From NCBI GenBank assembly GCA_963920525.1, contig OY986438.1, positions 99,745,349 through 99,809,348 of the forward strand: a DNA stretch of 64,000 nucleotides. Reading direction: 5' to 3'. A model generated the notes under the pieces. That model worked only from the letters and a program-made list of their open reading frames with translations, did no database searches and was not told the DNA's origin. Of this stretch, positions 12,030 through 23,178 are shown piece after piece. Source of the DNA: Dichetophora obliterata. Its lineage: Eukaryota > Arthropoda > Insecta > Diptera > Sciomyzidae. Position numbers and translations under genes: made by a program. Within the stretch, counting starts at the first letter, position 1; each line of letters begins with the position of its first letter.

Positions 12030-12439
12030 TACTACCTGATAATCAATCTGTTTTCAATTGAAACTAGTTTTCTTATCGGATATAACATCTCTTTAGACAT
12101 TGTTAAATTTGTGAGAGTAAAAAATGACATGTGAAGCTTCAAGAACATCAAAATTAGCATTTCGAAGTCGGTATAAAACGTGTAGGTACACTTTTCGATA
12201 ATTTGTGTTAAAACTAGAACTGTACGCACAACTCAATGTATCGTTAAAGGCTCAGGCAAATTTTCTTCAAGGTTTAAAAAATAGTTTAAAGACCCAAAAT
12301 CAAAGAAACAGTAAAATAATTAAAAAAGCGTTTTCTTGAATGAGCCTTAACCGGGTATGTCAACTCTAATTTTCAAATAATCTTAGGTTGTTTTTTAACT
12401 GTTTATAAAATTTATTCTTTATAATTTATCGCTACTCAC
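12030..12439. other. Rim intron, start
   Basis: No coding segment is seen. On the minus strand this lies just downstream of the Rim exon ending at 12440, so it should be the start of the intron before the PDZ exons, which do not appear in the window. Confidence 0.6.
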
Positions 12440-12681
12440 TTCTGTGCGCCTTATCGGCAGGATCGCGTCTCAGCACAATTCTTCGTTTCGACGCACAAAT
12501 TGGACCCGAATCGACATCGTGTATGACAATTTTTATTGCCTCACCATCCATTGAAGTCTGACGACGTGGAGCCTCGAGGTCCTCCAGATTTGGCCCTGTA
12601 AAAGCAGCATGGGGTGGTGGAATAGCTGATGGTATATTAGGAGGTAAGGCGCCGCGATCGCGCAGTGCAGCCAAGTCAGGA
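12440..12681 (-). CDS. Rim: Rim exon D (lead-in to PDZ domain)
   Basis: The fourth visible exon of Rim, the active-zone scaffold that links Rab3 on vesicles, calcium channels and Munc13. It starts after a pyrimidine-rich acceptor (TTTTTTAG|TCC) and ends at a strong donor (AGAA|GTGAGT). The translation runs from PDLAALRDRG through GPNLEDLEAPRRQTSMDG to KIVIHDVDSGPICASKRR and DPADKAHR. From memory of insect Rim, this directly precedes the PDZ domain, and the partial codon left at the donor fits the expected next residue (Thr). Recognition is by recall, not by search. The next exon must lie below 12440, but nothing matching a PDZ domain is seen there, which implies an intron longer than 12 kb. 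Confidence 0.87.
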
Positions 12682-12759
12682 CTAAAAAAGAAAAAAAAAA
12701 TTATTCTATGGCTATGCCCAAGAAATATTAAATGCTTGGCTGCTTAGCTAACAACTTAC

Positions 12760-13008
12760 AGCTGAGAGCCTCGCCTACGCATTCGTCGATCATCGTCTAC
12801 TGTCAGCACCGGACTGCCATGATCGGGACTAGGCGATTCATCATTCTGCGGTAGATCTTCGGAGGGGTGTGGCACGCGAAATGATGGCCGCCGTGAACCT
12901 GGCAGCGGTATGTGAGGTGCTGCCATAGCATCAGCTGGTGTGCGCTGTTGTGCTGACTGGGCGGCCGCTTGTAGTACGCCAGGTGCAAAAACATCGTAGG
13001 CAGATTTT
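12760..13008 (-). CDS. Rim: Rim exon C (disordered linker)
   Basis: A 249-nt exon between acceptor CAG|AAAATC and donor AGCT|GTAAGT. The reading phase is kept from exon B to exon D through introns of 64 and 78 nt. It encodes KSAYDVFAPGVLQ, an Ala/Gln-rich stretch (AAAQSAQQRTPADAMAA), then GSRRPSFRVPHPSEDLP, NDESPSP and TVDDDRRMRRRGSQL. This is the low-complexity, Ser/Pro/Arg-rich linker between the zinc finger and the PDZ domain of Rim. RRPS and RRGS are possible basophilic kinase sites (inference). Confidence 0.85.
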
Positions 13009-13072
13009 CTGAAATGTTGGTGAAATGTTAAGATACTGAAACGGCATGCAACACTTGCATGTAACACGCTAC

Positions 13073-13368
13073 CTTCTAGGCATAGCCTGTATGCCCAGAC
13101 CCAGTTCGGCGCCACCGGCACCCGGCATGCCGCCGCCAATGCTGCCGTTTCCAGCGCTACCTGTACCAACGTTTTTCATGTCGTCATCGTAGCTGTGCTG
13201 GCGTTGGACGCGAGAACCGCGTCGTGATGCCATGCGAGATAAGGGCGGGCCAAATGCTGCCGTGTCCAGCTCACCCTGACGCGGTGGACTCGATGAACGG
13301 CTGGGTGCCATGCTGCGACCACCTTTGCGCCAGTCTAGGTCACCACCCGGCGTTGCTGCTCCTTTCAA
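13073..13368 (-). CDS. Rim: Rim exon B (Gly/Ser/Arg-rich linker)
   Basis: A 296-nt exon from acceptor TTAAGCAG|TTG to donor AGAAG|GTAGCG. It continues exon A in phase 0 and leaves phase 2, which exon C resolves. The translation includes LKGAATPGGDLDWRKGGRS, PSRSSSPPRQGELD, LSRMASRRGSRVQRQHSYDD and a Gly-rich run ending in LGLGIQAMPRR. The block MASRRGSRVQRQHSYDDDMK is what I recall as conserved among fly Rim proteins. The codons are GC-rich compared with the flanking AT-rich DNA, as expected for a constrained exon. Confidence 0.86.
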
Positions 13369-13447
13369 CTGCTTAAAAGTGAAGGTAGACAGTGGAAGCA
13401 AGAAATAGAAAATAGAGAAACAGAAATTCGAAATCTTCGGCATTCAC

Positions 13448-13696
13448 CTTTTCCAGTTCCTTCAGCGATGCAGGTGAAACATCCGAATGTCGTCGCAGCT
13501 CTGGACTACGCGGTGGTGCCAGGGCGGCACCATTTGTCGGTGCTAAGGTTTGAGTGCTGGCGCCTAGCTTGGCGTCGGAGTGACGTCGTTGTAGCGCCTC
13601 CAGCACAGGTACATCCAGCATGGAGTCCGTTGAATCTTGTGGTATGCATACACGTGAAGCCATTTTCCGTCGACATACGCTGCACCGCCACATATT
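13448..13696 (-). CDS. Rim: Rim exon A (end of zinc finger)
   Basis: A 249-nt exon (83 codons, phase 0 at both ends). It is preceded on the minus strand by a long pyrimidine tract (complement of about 13700-13760) and acceptor TTTGTAG|AAT, and ends at donor AAAAG|GTGAAT. It begins NMWRCSVCRRKMASRVC. The WxCxxCR pair fits the last two zinc ligands of the FYVE-like Rab3-binding zinc finger of Rim. It continues PQDSTDSMLDVPVLEALQRR and RSPELRRHSDVSPASLKELE. The intron to exon B is 79 nt. The earlier zinc-finger exons are not seen upstream, so either the upstream intron is very long or they lie beyond the window. Confidence 0.86.
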
Positions 13697-14271
13697 CTAC
13701 AAATGAGTGAAAGAACGTAGAAAGAAAGAAAGAGAGAGGGAGGAAAAAAGAGATTACGATTAAATGGTTGCCACATATGAATGGAATTAATATGAAATGC
13801 ACTTAAGTGCTGGACATCGACAGACGCCACAACAACACAACATGAATTGACTGCGTTGTTGTGTTGTTGTTTGTTTTAAAAATAGACCGGCCAACTCAAA
13901 ACAGTCATAAATAACAACTCGTTGTGCTCTGCTTGTGGAGCTGGTTATGGCTGTGGCTGTCGTAGTTTAGTGGCATTAGAGGAGAACTGTGGTAGAACTC
14001 GGTGTCGGTTCACTGGCCAGGATTAGCGCTGTGTGTGTAGAATCTGCTAAGTTCTCAATTAGGCTAAAAGGTAGGTAAACAAGAATGCTCTTTTCGAAAG
14101 TAGTGCTTGATGTAGTTTATTTTAAAATTAATCAAAATAATTGCATTTTAAAATTCCGCATTACGTCAATGCGAAAGGAGGCATGACTTTAAATTTAATG
14201 TATCAGAATGATCTGTTAAAAGGAAAATTTAATTTGTATGCAATGTTTGTTTTGTATATTAAAGAAGTCAT
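13697..14271. other. Rim: Rim intron upstream of exon A
   Basis: Contains the pyrimidine-rich acceptor tract of exon A and a stretch of higher complexity (about 13850-14050: GTTGTTGTGTTGTTG, then GTGGAGCTGGTTATGGCTG) that lacks repeat features. No further exon with good splice signals is visible. It may hold unique intronic or regulatory sequence. Confidence 0.5.
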
Positions 14272-15387
14272 TAATTGAAGCACAGCCGCGAATAACGTTG
14301 CAAAAGCCACTTTTTGCAAAACGGATTTTATTGCAGATTGCCGTTAACATGACTCTCTTACATTGCCTAAACACTAAATTAGCCAAAAATATGCATCTTA
14401 CCGCTTTCAAAAAGCAATAAGAAAGTGTAAGTCAGTGGAAGAACGTTGTAAGTGACATACAAAATTATTAGAGCTGAATTATCTAATGTAATTGATAAGC
14501 GCAATAGATGCACAAAAAGGAAGTCCAATGTTAAAAATTGAGCTGATAATAATAACAAAAGATTGAAGAATTGTGGTATTGAATATATTTCAAGAAAAAA
14601 GTATACCTCCAAAAAACGCTCCAGAGCAGGTAAAAAATGGAATAACGTTGTAAGCTTAATACATTTTTAGGTAATTGAATTGTTATTATATAGATTTGTG
14701 ATTGATAGATAAGTGCAATAAATGTTTTCGAAAAAAACCCATTCAAGTAAGTGATGAAAAGAAAAAGGATCTCCTTCGTATTTGCCTGAAAAGTAATTTG
14801 TATTAATCAATCTCCAGTTAAAGTAACAAAAATATGAAGTTTGTGTTCGAAAGCAAACAAATATATTTTGTTGAAGGTCTTTAAATATTAGTATTATTAT
14901 TGTTACTAAGGGTTTGTTTCATAAATAAAAATTGTGTTATTTACATGTAATTCAACGAAAATTATCCAATCAAACAAATCTTCTTTTATGGGTATGCATT
15001 AATTGCTTTGCTACGTGGAATAACGTTGTTACAACCAATGAGTTTTGGATATGTACAGGGTTGCCAACACATACCTTTTCGCCCGGAGACTTCGGGCCTG
15101 AGGGCCGATCTCCGGGCTCCGGGCCTGGCACATTTTCTCCGGCTTTCGCTCTAATCTATATTTAAATCAAGTTTTTTTACAAAAAAATTTGTTTAACTTA
15201 TTTATTAGTGTTGATTTACCCTTTTTTAATGAATGTTTGAACCATTTGTCTTAATGAATGCTAACTTAACTTTGACGTTCTTTCTATTTCTTGAACTTTG
15301 TTTTTGAAGGAACGTCGTAACCAGTCGTTACTTTTCTTTTGGTAACTTGACGAACTCCTTTCTGTTTTTCTTTTGAGTTCTGAGGCC

Positions 15388-15565
15388 AAGGCTCATTTAT
15401 AAGGTTGTGACACTTGAGAGCAAACTTGGTCGAACTGTCAGAATGGATGAAAAGAAATGAAGAAAATGAATGCTTAGAACAAAGAAAAGCGCAATGACAG
15501 TTCGAGCAAAGGCGGGAAAAAGAGTGCATTTCTCTCAAGTACCACAACCTTATAAATGAACCTTA
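15388..15565. mobile_element. Small foldback element inside the hAT element
   Basis: Left and right arms share TCATTTATAAGGTTGTG followed by ACTTGAGAG in inverted orientation, with weaker pairing inwards (TCGAACTGTCA). It is about 178 bp and non-coding, probably a MITE. It could instead be a native inverted repeat of the hAT element. Confidence 0.55.
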
Positions 15566-15745
15566 TCTGCGGCTGAATTTTTAATTAATGTTTGCAGTTC
15601 AATTTATGTAAGTTCGGTCAATAATTTGTGTTTTGTGTATTAACTGATACAAAACTATTTTAGAGAACAGCATAATGGAATCTAGTCGCAAGAGGAAACA
15701 TAACTTAACATCTTTAAACAACTATTGGCTCTCGATACCACGCTA

Positions 15746-16589
15746 AAGGGTCCGCCATCTAACTTTTTTTTCAACTAGTGCTTATTTCGTGAATGGTAAT
15801 ACTTAGCTCATGTCTGATTTGACAGATAATTAGTTTTATCCTTCCGCCGATTTTGCGAAAGAAATCATCTTTTCAGATGAAGCTCATTTTGATCTTGGCG
15901 GGTATGTAAACAAGCAAAATTGTCGCATTTGGGGCACAGAAAACCCGCACGCATACATTGAAAAGCCGCTGCACCCAAAACGAGTCACTGTTTGGTGCGG
16001 ATTTTGGTCCAGAGGCATAATTGGGCCATATTTCTTCGAAAATGAGCAAGGAGTGGCCTTTACAGTCAATGGCGATCGTTATCGGGCCATGTTGAACGAA
16101 TTTTTTGTTCAAAAAAATTGAAGAGGAGATATTGGCAACATTTGGTTTCAACAGGACGGCGCTACGTGCTACACAGCCGAAGCTACACTCGATGTTTTAC
16201 GCCCTGTTTTTCAAGATCGCATTATCAGCCGCAGAGCTGATGTCGTTTGGCCACCTCAGAGCTGCGATTTGACACCGTTGGACTATTATTTGTGGGGTGC
16301 CCTCAAAGATAAGTGTTACGCCCACAAGCCAGAGACAATTGACGCTTTAAAGGACAATATTCGTGAAGCCATTGGTGAAATACAGCTGCACACAATCGAT
16401 AATGTGCTTAAAAATTGGACCGATCGTGTAGACTACTTGCATGGCTTGCCGAGGCAGCCATTTGAATGAAATTATTTTTCATTATTAACCGGAAGGATTG
16501 TACTTTCAAAGAAAAAAAGAAATTTGAGAAAATATCCAGTAGTTTTTTTAATAGAATTTTCAAAAAAAAAAGTTATTTGGCGGACCCTT
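15746..16589 (+). mobile_element. mariner/IS630-type element, internally deleted (inner nest)
   Basis: Inverted ends AAGGGTCCGCCATCTAACTT on the left and the inverse of AAGGGTCCGCCAAATAACTT on the right, flanked by TA. It is about 844 bp, short for a family usually near 1.3 kb; the N-terminal half of the transposase gene is missing, leaving only about 100 bp between the left end and catalytic-domain sequence. Confidence 0.85.
15850..16469 (+). pseudogene. mariner/IS630-type transposase, catalytic part only
   Basis: The frame reads FSDEAHFDLGGYVNKQNCRI (first catalytic Asp), VTVWCGFWSRGIIGPYFFE, then WFQQDGATCYTAEAT (second Asp) and CDLTPLDYYLWGALKDK (third acidic residue, Asp), ending VDYLHGLPRQPFE. 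This is the common insect 'Tc3-like' type of IS630-Tc1-mariner transposase with an Asp as third residue. The N-terminal DNA-binding half is gone, and an in-frame TGA (16119-16121) interrupts the remainder between the first two catalytic blocks. Apart from that stop, the frame is kept to its natural end. Confidence 0.87.
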
Positions 16590-17029
16590 TACAAAGATTG
16601 GTTGCTAAAGGAACCCGAGTTCACGGGAAAACACAAGTTGTGTTGTGTCACATTTGTTGTCAAACATGATTGTTAAACATGACTTTGTATGAAAAAACCA
16701 AAGAAAAAATTAATTTTTTAATTAAAAGCAAGCAGACCATAAAAAAATTATTAAATAAAAAAAAAGCTCCGGGCCTGGGCTTTTCATAAGTTGGCAACCC
16801 TGGATATGTAACGTTTTTCTATTTTAAACATTAATATTACTTGATTTACTAACCAAATATTATTATTAAACAATTTTTTTTTTACTCAAATAGTTTATTT
16901 ACCTAAGTATTTTCAGAATATATTAAAAACAAGTATCTAAAAATTGACTGCTGTATTTAAAACGTTTTTTACGTATTGTGAACAATTTACTTGTCGCTTA
17001 AAACGTTATTCGCGGCTGTGCTTTAATTA

Positions 17030-17639
17030 TAGAAAAACATAGTTTTACAGCATAATTTTGTTAACAGATACAAATTGTTTTTTATATATAAAAAAAAATG
17101 TATATGGGTCATTACATATTAAATCAACAAACGCATTATGAGAGATCGTGACCATAAATAAAAATAAAGTAAAATTTTTATTTTGTTAACAATTTTTTTA
17201 CTAATCGACAGTTCATAGATTAATCAGATAAGGAAAACCAAAAAAATCACTCAGAAATCTTTTAAAGTTTGATCAAAAAATGGCTTCAAATTTGAACTTT
17301 TTTTAATAAAAAAAAATTTGAGAATATCACCTGTTTTTTCTACCCGCAGCTGTAGAAGTTCCACTTTTCTTGTTTTTTGAGAGAATGGAATTGAAATAAA
17401 AAAAAAAATAAAAATTTTATATATAATGCAACTTAGATTGCAGTTTTTTAAATTGTTATTGAAACAAACTTATTATTTGTGATTTTTTAAAAATAAGTAT
17501 TTATAGTGCATAAAAGCTCAAAACTTTTTAACTGTAGCAGTTTAAAAAAACCATCGACAACCATATCTCCAAATTTTTCAAAAATGATTTGTAGTTATGA
17601 TAATATATATGAAAGTTTTCTATATGACCTTTTTATTTA
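17030..17639. other. AT-rich non-coding DNA
   Basis: I see no gene or repeat structure, only poly-A and poly-T runs and AT-rich sequence. Confidence 0.5.
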
Positions 17640-18090
17640 TTATGTTGATTTTCTATGATTAAAATACAAATTCTAAATGTTTGATAGTTTAAATCATTCT
17701 TGATTTTAAATACAAATTTTAGTTGTTTGATAGTTTGAAATCGTTTATTGAGCTTTAGGTCAGGTTAGAACAATTAATTGCTCTAACAAATTTTTTCCTG
17801 GTTCGATTGCCGCTGGTGCCATCCCAAAGATTTCTGATGAACCCTATAGCAGGGCCGAAATTAAAATAAAATCAATCATCTAGTGATGTTTTCCTTTTCA
17901 TACTGAAAAATTTTGTTGTTGTTGTTTTGTTGGAAAAAATTCGTTAGAGCAATTAATTGTTCTAACCTGACCTAAAGCCCAATAAATGATTTTAGACTAT
18001 CAAACAACTAGAATTTGTATTTAAAATCAAGAATGATTTAAACTATCAAACATTTAGAATTTGTATTTAAATCATAGAAAATCAACATAA
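17640..18090. mobile_element. Foldback element with about 158-bp arms
   Basis: Left arm 17640-17798 and right arm 17932-18090 are near-perfect inverse copies. Blocks include ATGTTGATTTTCTATGATT, ATTTGTATTTAAAATCAAG and AGGTCAGGTTAGAACAATTA. The 130-bp loop is unrelated to the arms and contains a (GTT)n run. No coding capacity is seen. Confidence 0.85.
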
Positions 18091-19008
18091 GTTATATATA
18101 TATATATTTATAGAAAAATATGGTTTTTGCCGGCGAAACTTGCCCGAAAAGAGGGTTTTATGCGATTTTTTTCTCGTGGAATGTTATTTAAAAAGTAATT
18201 TATTTTATTTTTGTCACCGTAACTTCAAAACTTAATTTACATTAAAAATAGCAAAAAGTTAAGCAAATCACCAAACATAAGTTGCAGGGAAGACTAAAAA
18301 TTAAGAAAAAATGTCTACTTACACATTTTTTTTCCTATATCTTGATTTTATGATATGTGGTCCCCAGATTAGAAGAATATATGTAAATTGTATGTATGTA
18401 TCTATTGAGTGCTCATAATATTTGGTATATACCCTATTAAGATAGTTATTTAACTAGTAAGGAATGATCTTCGACTGGGCCGAAGCTAAAAAACCCCACA
18501 GCCGCTTATATTCAGGCAAGTTCTCTCGAAGTGTTAAAGGTTTTGTTATATTGATGACGTCACTTTATATAGATGATAGGCGTGGTTTTCTTTCAACTTC
18601 TTCAAATATAAAACTCAAAGAGTACTTCAGGTTATGCATGTTTTGTAGTGAATTAATTTTTGAGGAATTTATGAAGGTTCTACTACTTTGGTGACGTAAG
18701 TTTTCATAAGATTGTTTTATTATATTTTTTATTTTTTTTTCGTTGTTATTTAAAGATATATTACCCTTTTGATAAAGTTGTTTTGTACAGGAGGTAGACG
18801 TGGTTTTAATCCGATTTAGTTGAATTTTATACTTAAAATGGATACATTTTGCTCATTTGCCAAATTTCAAGTCCAGATATTAATTTTTGTGAAATTCAAA
18901 GAGATTTAACTGCTTTAATAAATGCACTTTGTATGGGAGCTAGGCATATTTTGCACCTGATTTTGCTTATTTTCGAACTTGACCTTTATTTTTTAGATAC
19001 AAGCTTAC

Positions 19009-20370
19009 ACTAAAAGAAATATTGGTTCATATTGACTAATTGCCAGGCTTAATTGATAAATATTTTGTCAATATACACTCAATAAAAGCTTTTGTCAATT
19101 GGATTTAAGGTTATAAGTTAAAATCATATTGACAAAATTTTATTTTGTTGATTTGATAAATGGATGCTTCAATTTGATATAAGCCTTGATCAGGAATATC
19201 GCGTTTTAATTGTTGACTTGATAAAACAATCTATCAATATGAATACATAATATTTCAACATGAAGAAATGGTTTGTTCAATAAAATAAGGCTTTTCTGTT
19301 GAAAACATATTTTTTATCAATAATACTAAAATGTTTTTTGTTCTGATAAAAAGATTTTATTACATTTTATGTATAATAAACATATTACATTTTATGTATA
19401 AATATAATTATGGAATTTACAAAGGTTGATATAATCCATGCTATTCGTTATTAGCGCTGTTTACATTAATATAAATCAGAGTATTGTTAATATTGCTATT
19501 CACATTGTGCATTGTTATAGTGTGAATGGCATTAATAACGAATATCACGGATATTCTCAACAAATAATGGAAATAAATAATAATATAAAGTAAATAAATA
19601 AATAACCAAAACTCTTGCCGAATTCAACAATTCGAAAAGAACTCAATTTGTAGTCACCGCTAATGATAAATGCATTTAGAAACTCAGCCAAAAATGTAGA
19701 AGCTCCTCATATGTTGACGTTACATTACGGCAAAATTGGTGCACTTGATTTATTTCACAAGAACATATTTACGGTTGGTATAATAATATAAAAGGGTAAT
19801 TAGCTTCCACACACTTAGAAAATTGCACTGGACTTTTCCGAATTTTATCTCTTAAGCTTTATTTTGTATATGATTTAAAAAGGCAAATGACGCCACCGAA
19901 ATACCAAGCATTTCGTTGTCGCGAGCACTTTCAGTTGTCGTGATTAAAGGTTTTTTGAAATTGATAATCCACTTTATCATTATGAAATGGAAATTTTGTC
20001 CACTTGACTCAATCGATTATCAATGATATTAATTATTTCTTCAGTATAACAAATCTATTTATCAAGCCAACTACTTTAGTTTGTTAAAATTATTTATTAA
20101 AATGATGAAATTTTATTCCGATTGATTGACGAGTCTGTCAGAGTGAACAAGCTTAAATCAAGTTAACTAACTTATATTTCAAGTTAATAAAACAATTTCT
20201 TCAAAACAACGCATTGAATTTGTTTTCAATCAAATGGATAAATTTTCTCTTGAATTGGCGAAAAAATAATGCAATATTGATAAAATTGAATTGATTGGAC
20301 AATTTAGTTTTGTTAGGGATTAACAAAAGTTATGTATCAATTTTACCAAGAATATTTCTTTGAGTGTAAG
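19009..20370. mobile_element. 1.36-kb TIR element
   Basis: Ends pair as TTACACTAAAAGAAATATT on the left and the inverse of TTACACTCAAAGAAATATT on the right, with diverged pairing further in. The body is AT-rich with many TTGATAAA/TTTATCAA words and no coding capacity. It interrupts the dispersed repeat at 18440-23990. The superfamily is unknown; TTACACT ends alone do not decide it. Confidence 0.7.
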
Positions 20371-20540
20371 TATTAAATTTCAATACGATAGCTTTAAAAT
20401 TACAGCTGTAATCGCGATCAAAAACAGATAGACAGACAAACAGACAGATAAGCAGACAGATATACAGACACAGACAGACGAACAAACGGACAGACGAACA
20501 TGGCTAAATTGACTTGGGTGGTGATGCTGATCAAGAATAT

Positions 20541-21007
20541 ATGGGGAGTTCTATGCCAAATCGGCCTCGACTAGCGGGACATGTCTCCGATTTGGTTCTA
20601 ACTTTGAGGGACGATAGACTAACATGAAAAATGAACGAACGCGAAATTTTAATTTTTTTGAGCCACAGCTTTAGATTTTACAGTACGTCCAAGAATTTTG
20701 TAACACTTTGAATGTTTAAAAATTACACGAAACTGGTTGAACTTAAAAATTTAAGGAAAATATATATGTATTGCAAATTTTATGTTGTTTTCAAATATTA
20801 AAAAATAAATTTAATATATTTGATTTTTACACTGAAAAAAAATTTTTTTTTTATAAAAGTTTAATTTCTGAAAAAGGCCCATCTTTCAAAAAATTTGAAA
20901 AAAATATTTGTTAAAGCTGTGTGTCTTACGCAAATTTTAAGTTATCATTTTGGAAAATACCATTACTTATGTAGGAGTTATGGACGTTTTACTAATGTCG
21001 TAAATTT
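20541..21007 (+). repeat. Left long TIR
   Basis: The inverse partner of 23456-23928. It holds shared blocks such as GAGGGACGATAGACTAACAT, GAACGAACGCGAAATTTTA, TGAAAAAGGCCCATCTTTCA and GCTGTGTGTCTTACGCAAAT. Differences from the partner are scattered single bases and small indels in homopolymers. Confidence 0.9.
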
Positions 21008-21088
21008 ATTTTAAGTTTGATTTTCTTTTTTTTTACTAAATAAATTTTTTGTTTTTTGAGTGGTAGATTTACAAGAGTTAGTGGATTT

Positions 21089-23178
21089 TTATTTAAATTT
21101 AAAAATTTTATGTGACAAGCTTTTGGACGTAGTTTTTATTTGGATGCTGCTTTCATCTAGTGGGACAACATGGTGAATTTCTAACGTGCCTTTTACAGTT
21201 TTGCAGCTTTCATGTCTTGCCTTTAGGTATTCTTCTGCTCCAATATAATCTTCTTTAGAACAAAAACACAGATTATAATTAATTAAGTTTCTTTGAGCCC
21301 ATTCGTAAAGTTGTTCAGCTGACAAAATTTCTTTGCGTGTGCCTTTCTGCAGACAATACCGCCTTGCCAATCGTTTTAATGTACCACCAACACCGTCACA
21401 GGCTCCTTTTCCATGAGCAGTAGCAAAAAAGCTCCACTCAGCTCTTACCCCAAAGTCCTGATAGTGATGAGCCAAATTTATAAAATTTTTTCTATTTTTA
21501 TATTGTTGTGGTGCACCATCGGAGAAATATTTAATTTTGTTCACACAGTGAAATTTTTTTTGTAGAAATTTTAAAAGTTTTTTTTGAAACATGAAAACGG
21601 CAATCGTGTCATGTTCGAGACAGCTTGATATTCCGACGAAGGACGTGTGGTCAATTTTTTTGGATTCTTTGTTTAAGAAATATATGACGAATGGATGCAC
21701 CGTTGCTTGGTTATTATTCCAATGAAAGCCTTGAACAGCTTCCTGTACAACAAAAGCATAGTTTTCCGAAAAATCAAGTACTACAACAAATTCACCATCT
21801 TTTATGTTATCCTTCACACTTTTGAAATAGTTTGCTTGTTGTGTAGCAATAAAATCATGTTTTATAAGTTTTATAAGTTTTTCTGAAAATGTTGAAATAA
21901 ATTCATCTTTGGTTTCAGTTATAGTTTTTAACGAACATCTGTTTTAAAAAAAAGGTTAAAAATGGTTATTTCTTTCAAGTTTGAACCTATGTACAAAAAA
22001 CGTTATCATAACCTTTATAAAATGAAAGAAATAACGAACCCTCAGCAATAAGTTTTACATTTTGATGGAGAATGCAAACGCAAACAGTATGAGTGCCGCT
22101 AGATCCTGCTAAAATGCACTCTTTTGGACGAAGTTCAGCAAATTTTGAAAATCCAATTGGAAAGTCAGGATGATCTTCTTTATATAACTGATGCAGTTCA
22201 TTTAAATTACAATAGAGAAGCCTTTTCTGAATTTTTTCTTTCGAGATGTTACTCTTGACTATGACAAAATCCTTCATTCCCGGTAGTTGCCTGGAGTTTC
22301 TTTCATCCAAATAAAATTCCTTTACTAAGGTAACAATTTCGGGAGCGAGCTGCCGTCCAACTTCTTTATTTGGAATTGAAAAAATTCCCTTCTCAGTTCT
22401 GAGTTTAATTGCATGTGTTGCCATGTGTTTGGAACAATTAAAATTGCTAACAACTTCGAAGGCTCTCATGCAAGTTGGTAAACTTGTAAGGATTCTAAAC
22501 TTATCGTCCCTATATTATTATAATTATACAACAAATCTATGAGCAAATTTAAAATTAAGCAAAAAAACAAAAGACAACTACCGAGAAGTATATTCCGCTT
22601 TAAACTTATTTACATATGTGGACATAAGTTCATTGTAAGCTTCTACTTTTTGTATTTCATCCGTTATAACTTTAGTTCCAGCGATGTCTTCAAACATGTT
22701 TTTGATATTTTGAATTGTGATTTCCAATTTTGTGGTCACATAACCTTTAAATTTGAGTCTGTAATTTTTATGAAGTTGATGAGTGTAGTTAATTATTATT
22801 AATAAATAATTGTTTGTATTACTTTTTTAAATTAATTGGTTTATCTCCTAAAATGCTGAGGATAATATTTAAATTTTTAATTGTTTCACTTTTTTCTTTG
22901 AAGTTTGTATCACTTTCGTCTTCATCGGATGAACTATTTGAATCAGAAGCACAATTTGTAAGCTTTATTCTACACTTCGTGCAAACGAGTGCACCTTTAG
23001 GAGCTGACGGCAGTTTCCTTTTTTGCACCCATGATAGCTCGCGTAAATTTTTTGCATTACCATCTTAATAGTTGCAACTAATTTAATAAATTCAAATAAA
23101 AATATAAATTCAAAAGAACTCACTGTAAGAGCATGTACCAAATGGATTAAAGCAACGTTTTTTCGGTGGTGTAGCCAT
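21089..23178 (-). pseudogene. Multi-exon transposase of the long-TIR element, probably defective
   Basis: I reconstruct five exons. Exon 1 (23124-23178) starts MATPPKKRCFNPFGTC and ends at donor CA|GTGAGT. Exon 2 (22823-23063) carries LVCTKCRIKL and an acidic Ser/Asp run; exon 1 plus 2 look like a zinc-binding N-terminus. Exon 3 is 22582-22758. Exon 4 begins at 22509 (DDKFRILTSLP) and includes LVKEFYLDERNSRQLPGMKD, GFSKFAELRPKECILAGSSG and THTVCVCILHQNVK. Exon 5 (from about 21938) has VVVLDFSENYAFVVQEAVQG, IKYFSDGAPQQYKNRKNF and GKGACDGVGGTLKRLARR, with acidic residues that could be a DDE/D triad. Phases agree across the first three introns. Between exons 4 and 5 only a weak donor fits, and a Cys-rich segment I remember from this arthropod/cnidarian family seems absent, so an internal deletion is likely. 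Confidence 0.75.

Larger units (their letters stand above)
15056..16802. mobile_element. hAT-type non-autonomous element (middle nest)
   Basis: Inverted ends CAGGGTTGCCAAC and GTTGGCAACCCTG are flanked by a perfect 8-bp direct duplication GATATGTA (15048-15055 and 16803-16810), the hallmark of hAT insertion. Subterminal GCTCCGGGCCTGG blocks occur near both ends (about 15114 and 16766). No hAT transposase is recognisable. The element contains a small foldback (15388-15565) and a mariner/IS630 derivative (15746-16589), and itself sits inside the TIR element at 14272-17029. Confidence 0.9.
14272..17029. mobile_element. TIR element with repeated GAATAACGTTG motifs (outer nest)
   Basis: Inverted ends share about 27 bp: TAATTGAAGCACAGCCGCG then AATAACGTT on the left, and the inverse of TAATTAAAGCACAGCCGCG with AATAACGTT on the right. 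The TIR block GAATAACGTT recurs inside, extended to GGAATAACGTTGT, at about 14640 and 15018; AGAACGTTGTAAG occurs at about 14440. Such spaced copies resemble subterminal transposase-binding sites. Without the hAT insertion at 15056-16802 the element is about 1.0 kb and has no coding capacity. I cannot assign a superfamily. Confidence 0.75.

Noticed and set aside
13468..13830. Plus-strand and alternate minus-strand frames over the Rim exons
   Set aside because: They overlap well-supported Rim exons and are shadows of the GC-rich coding DNA.
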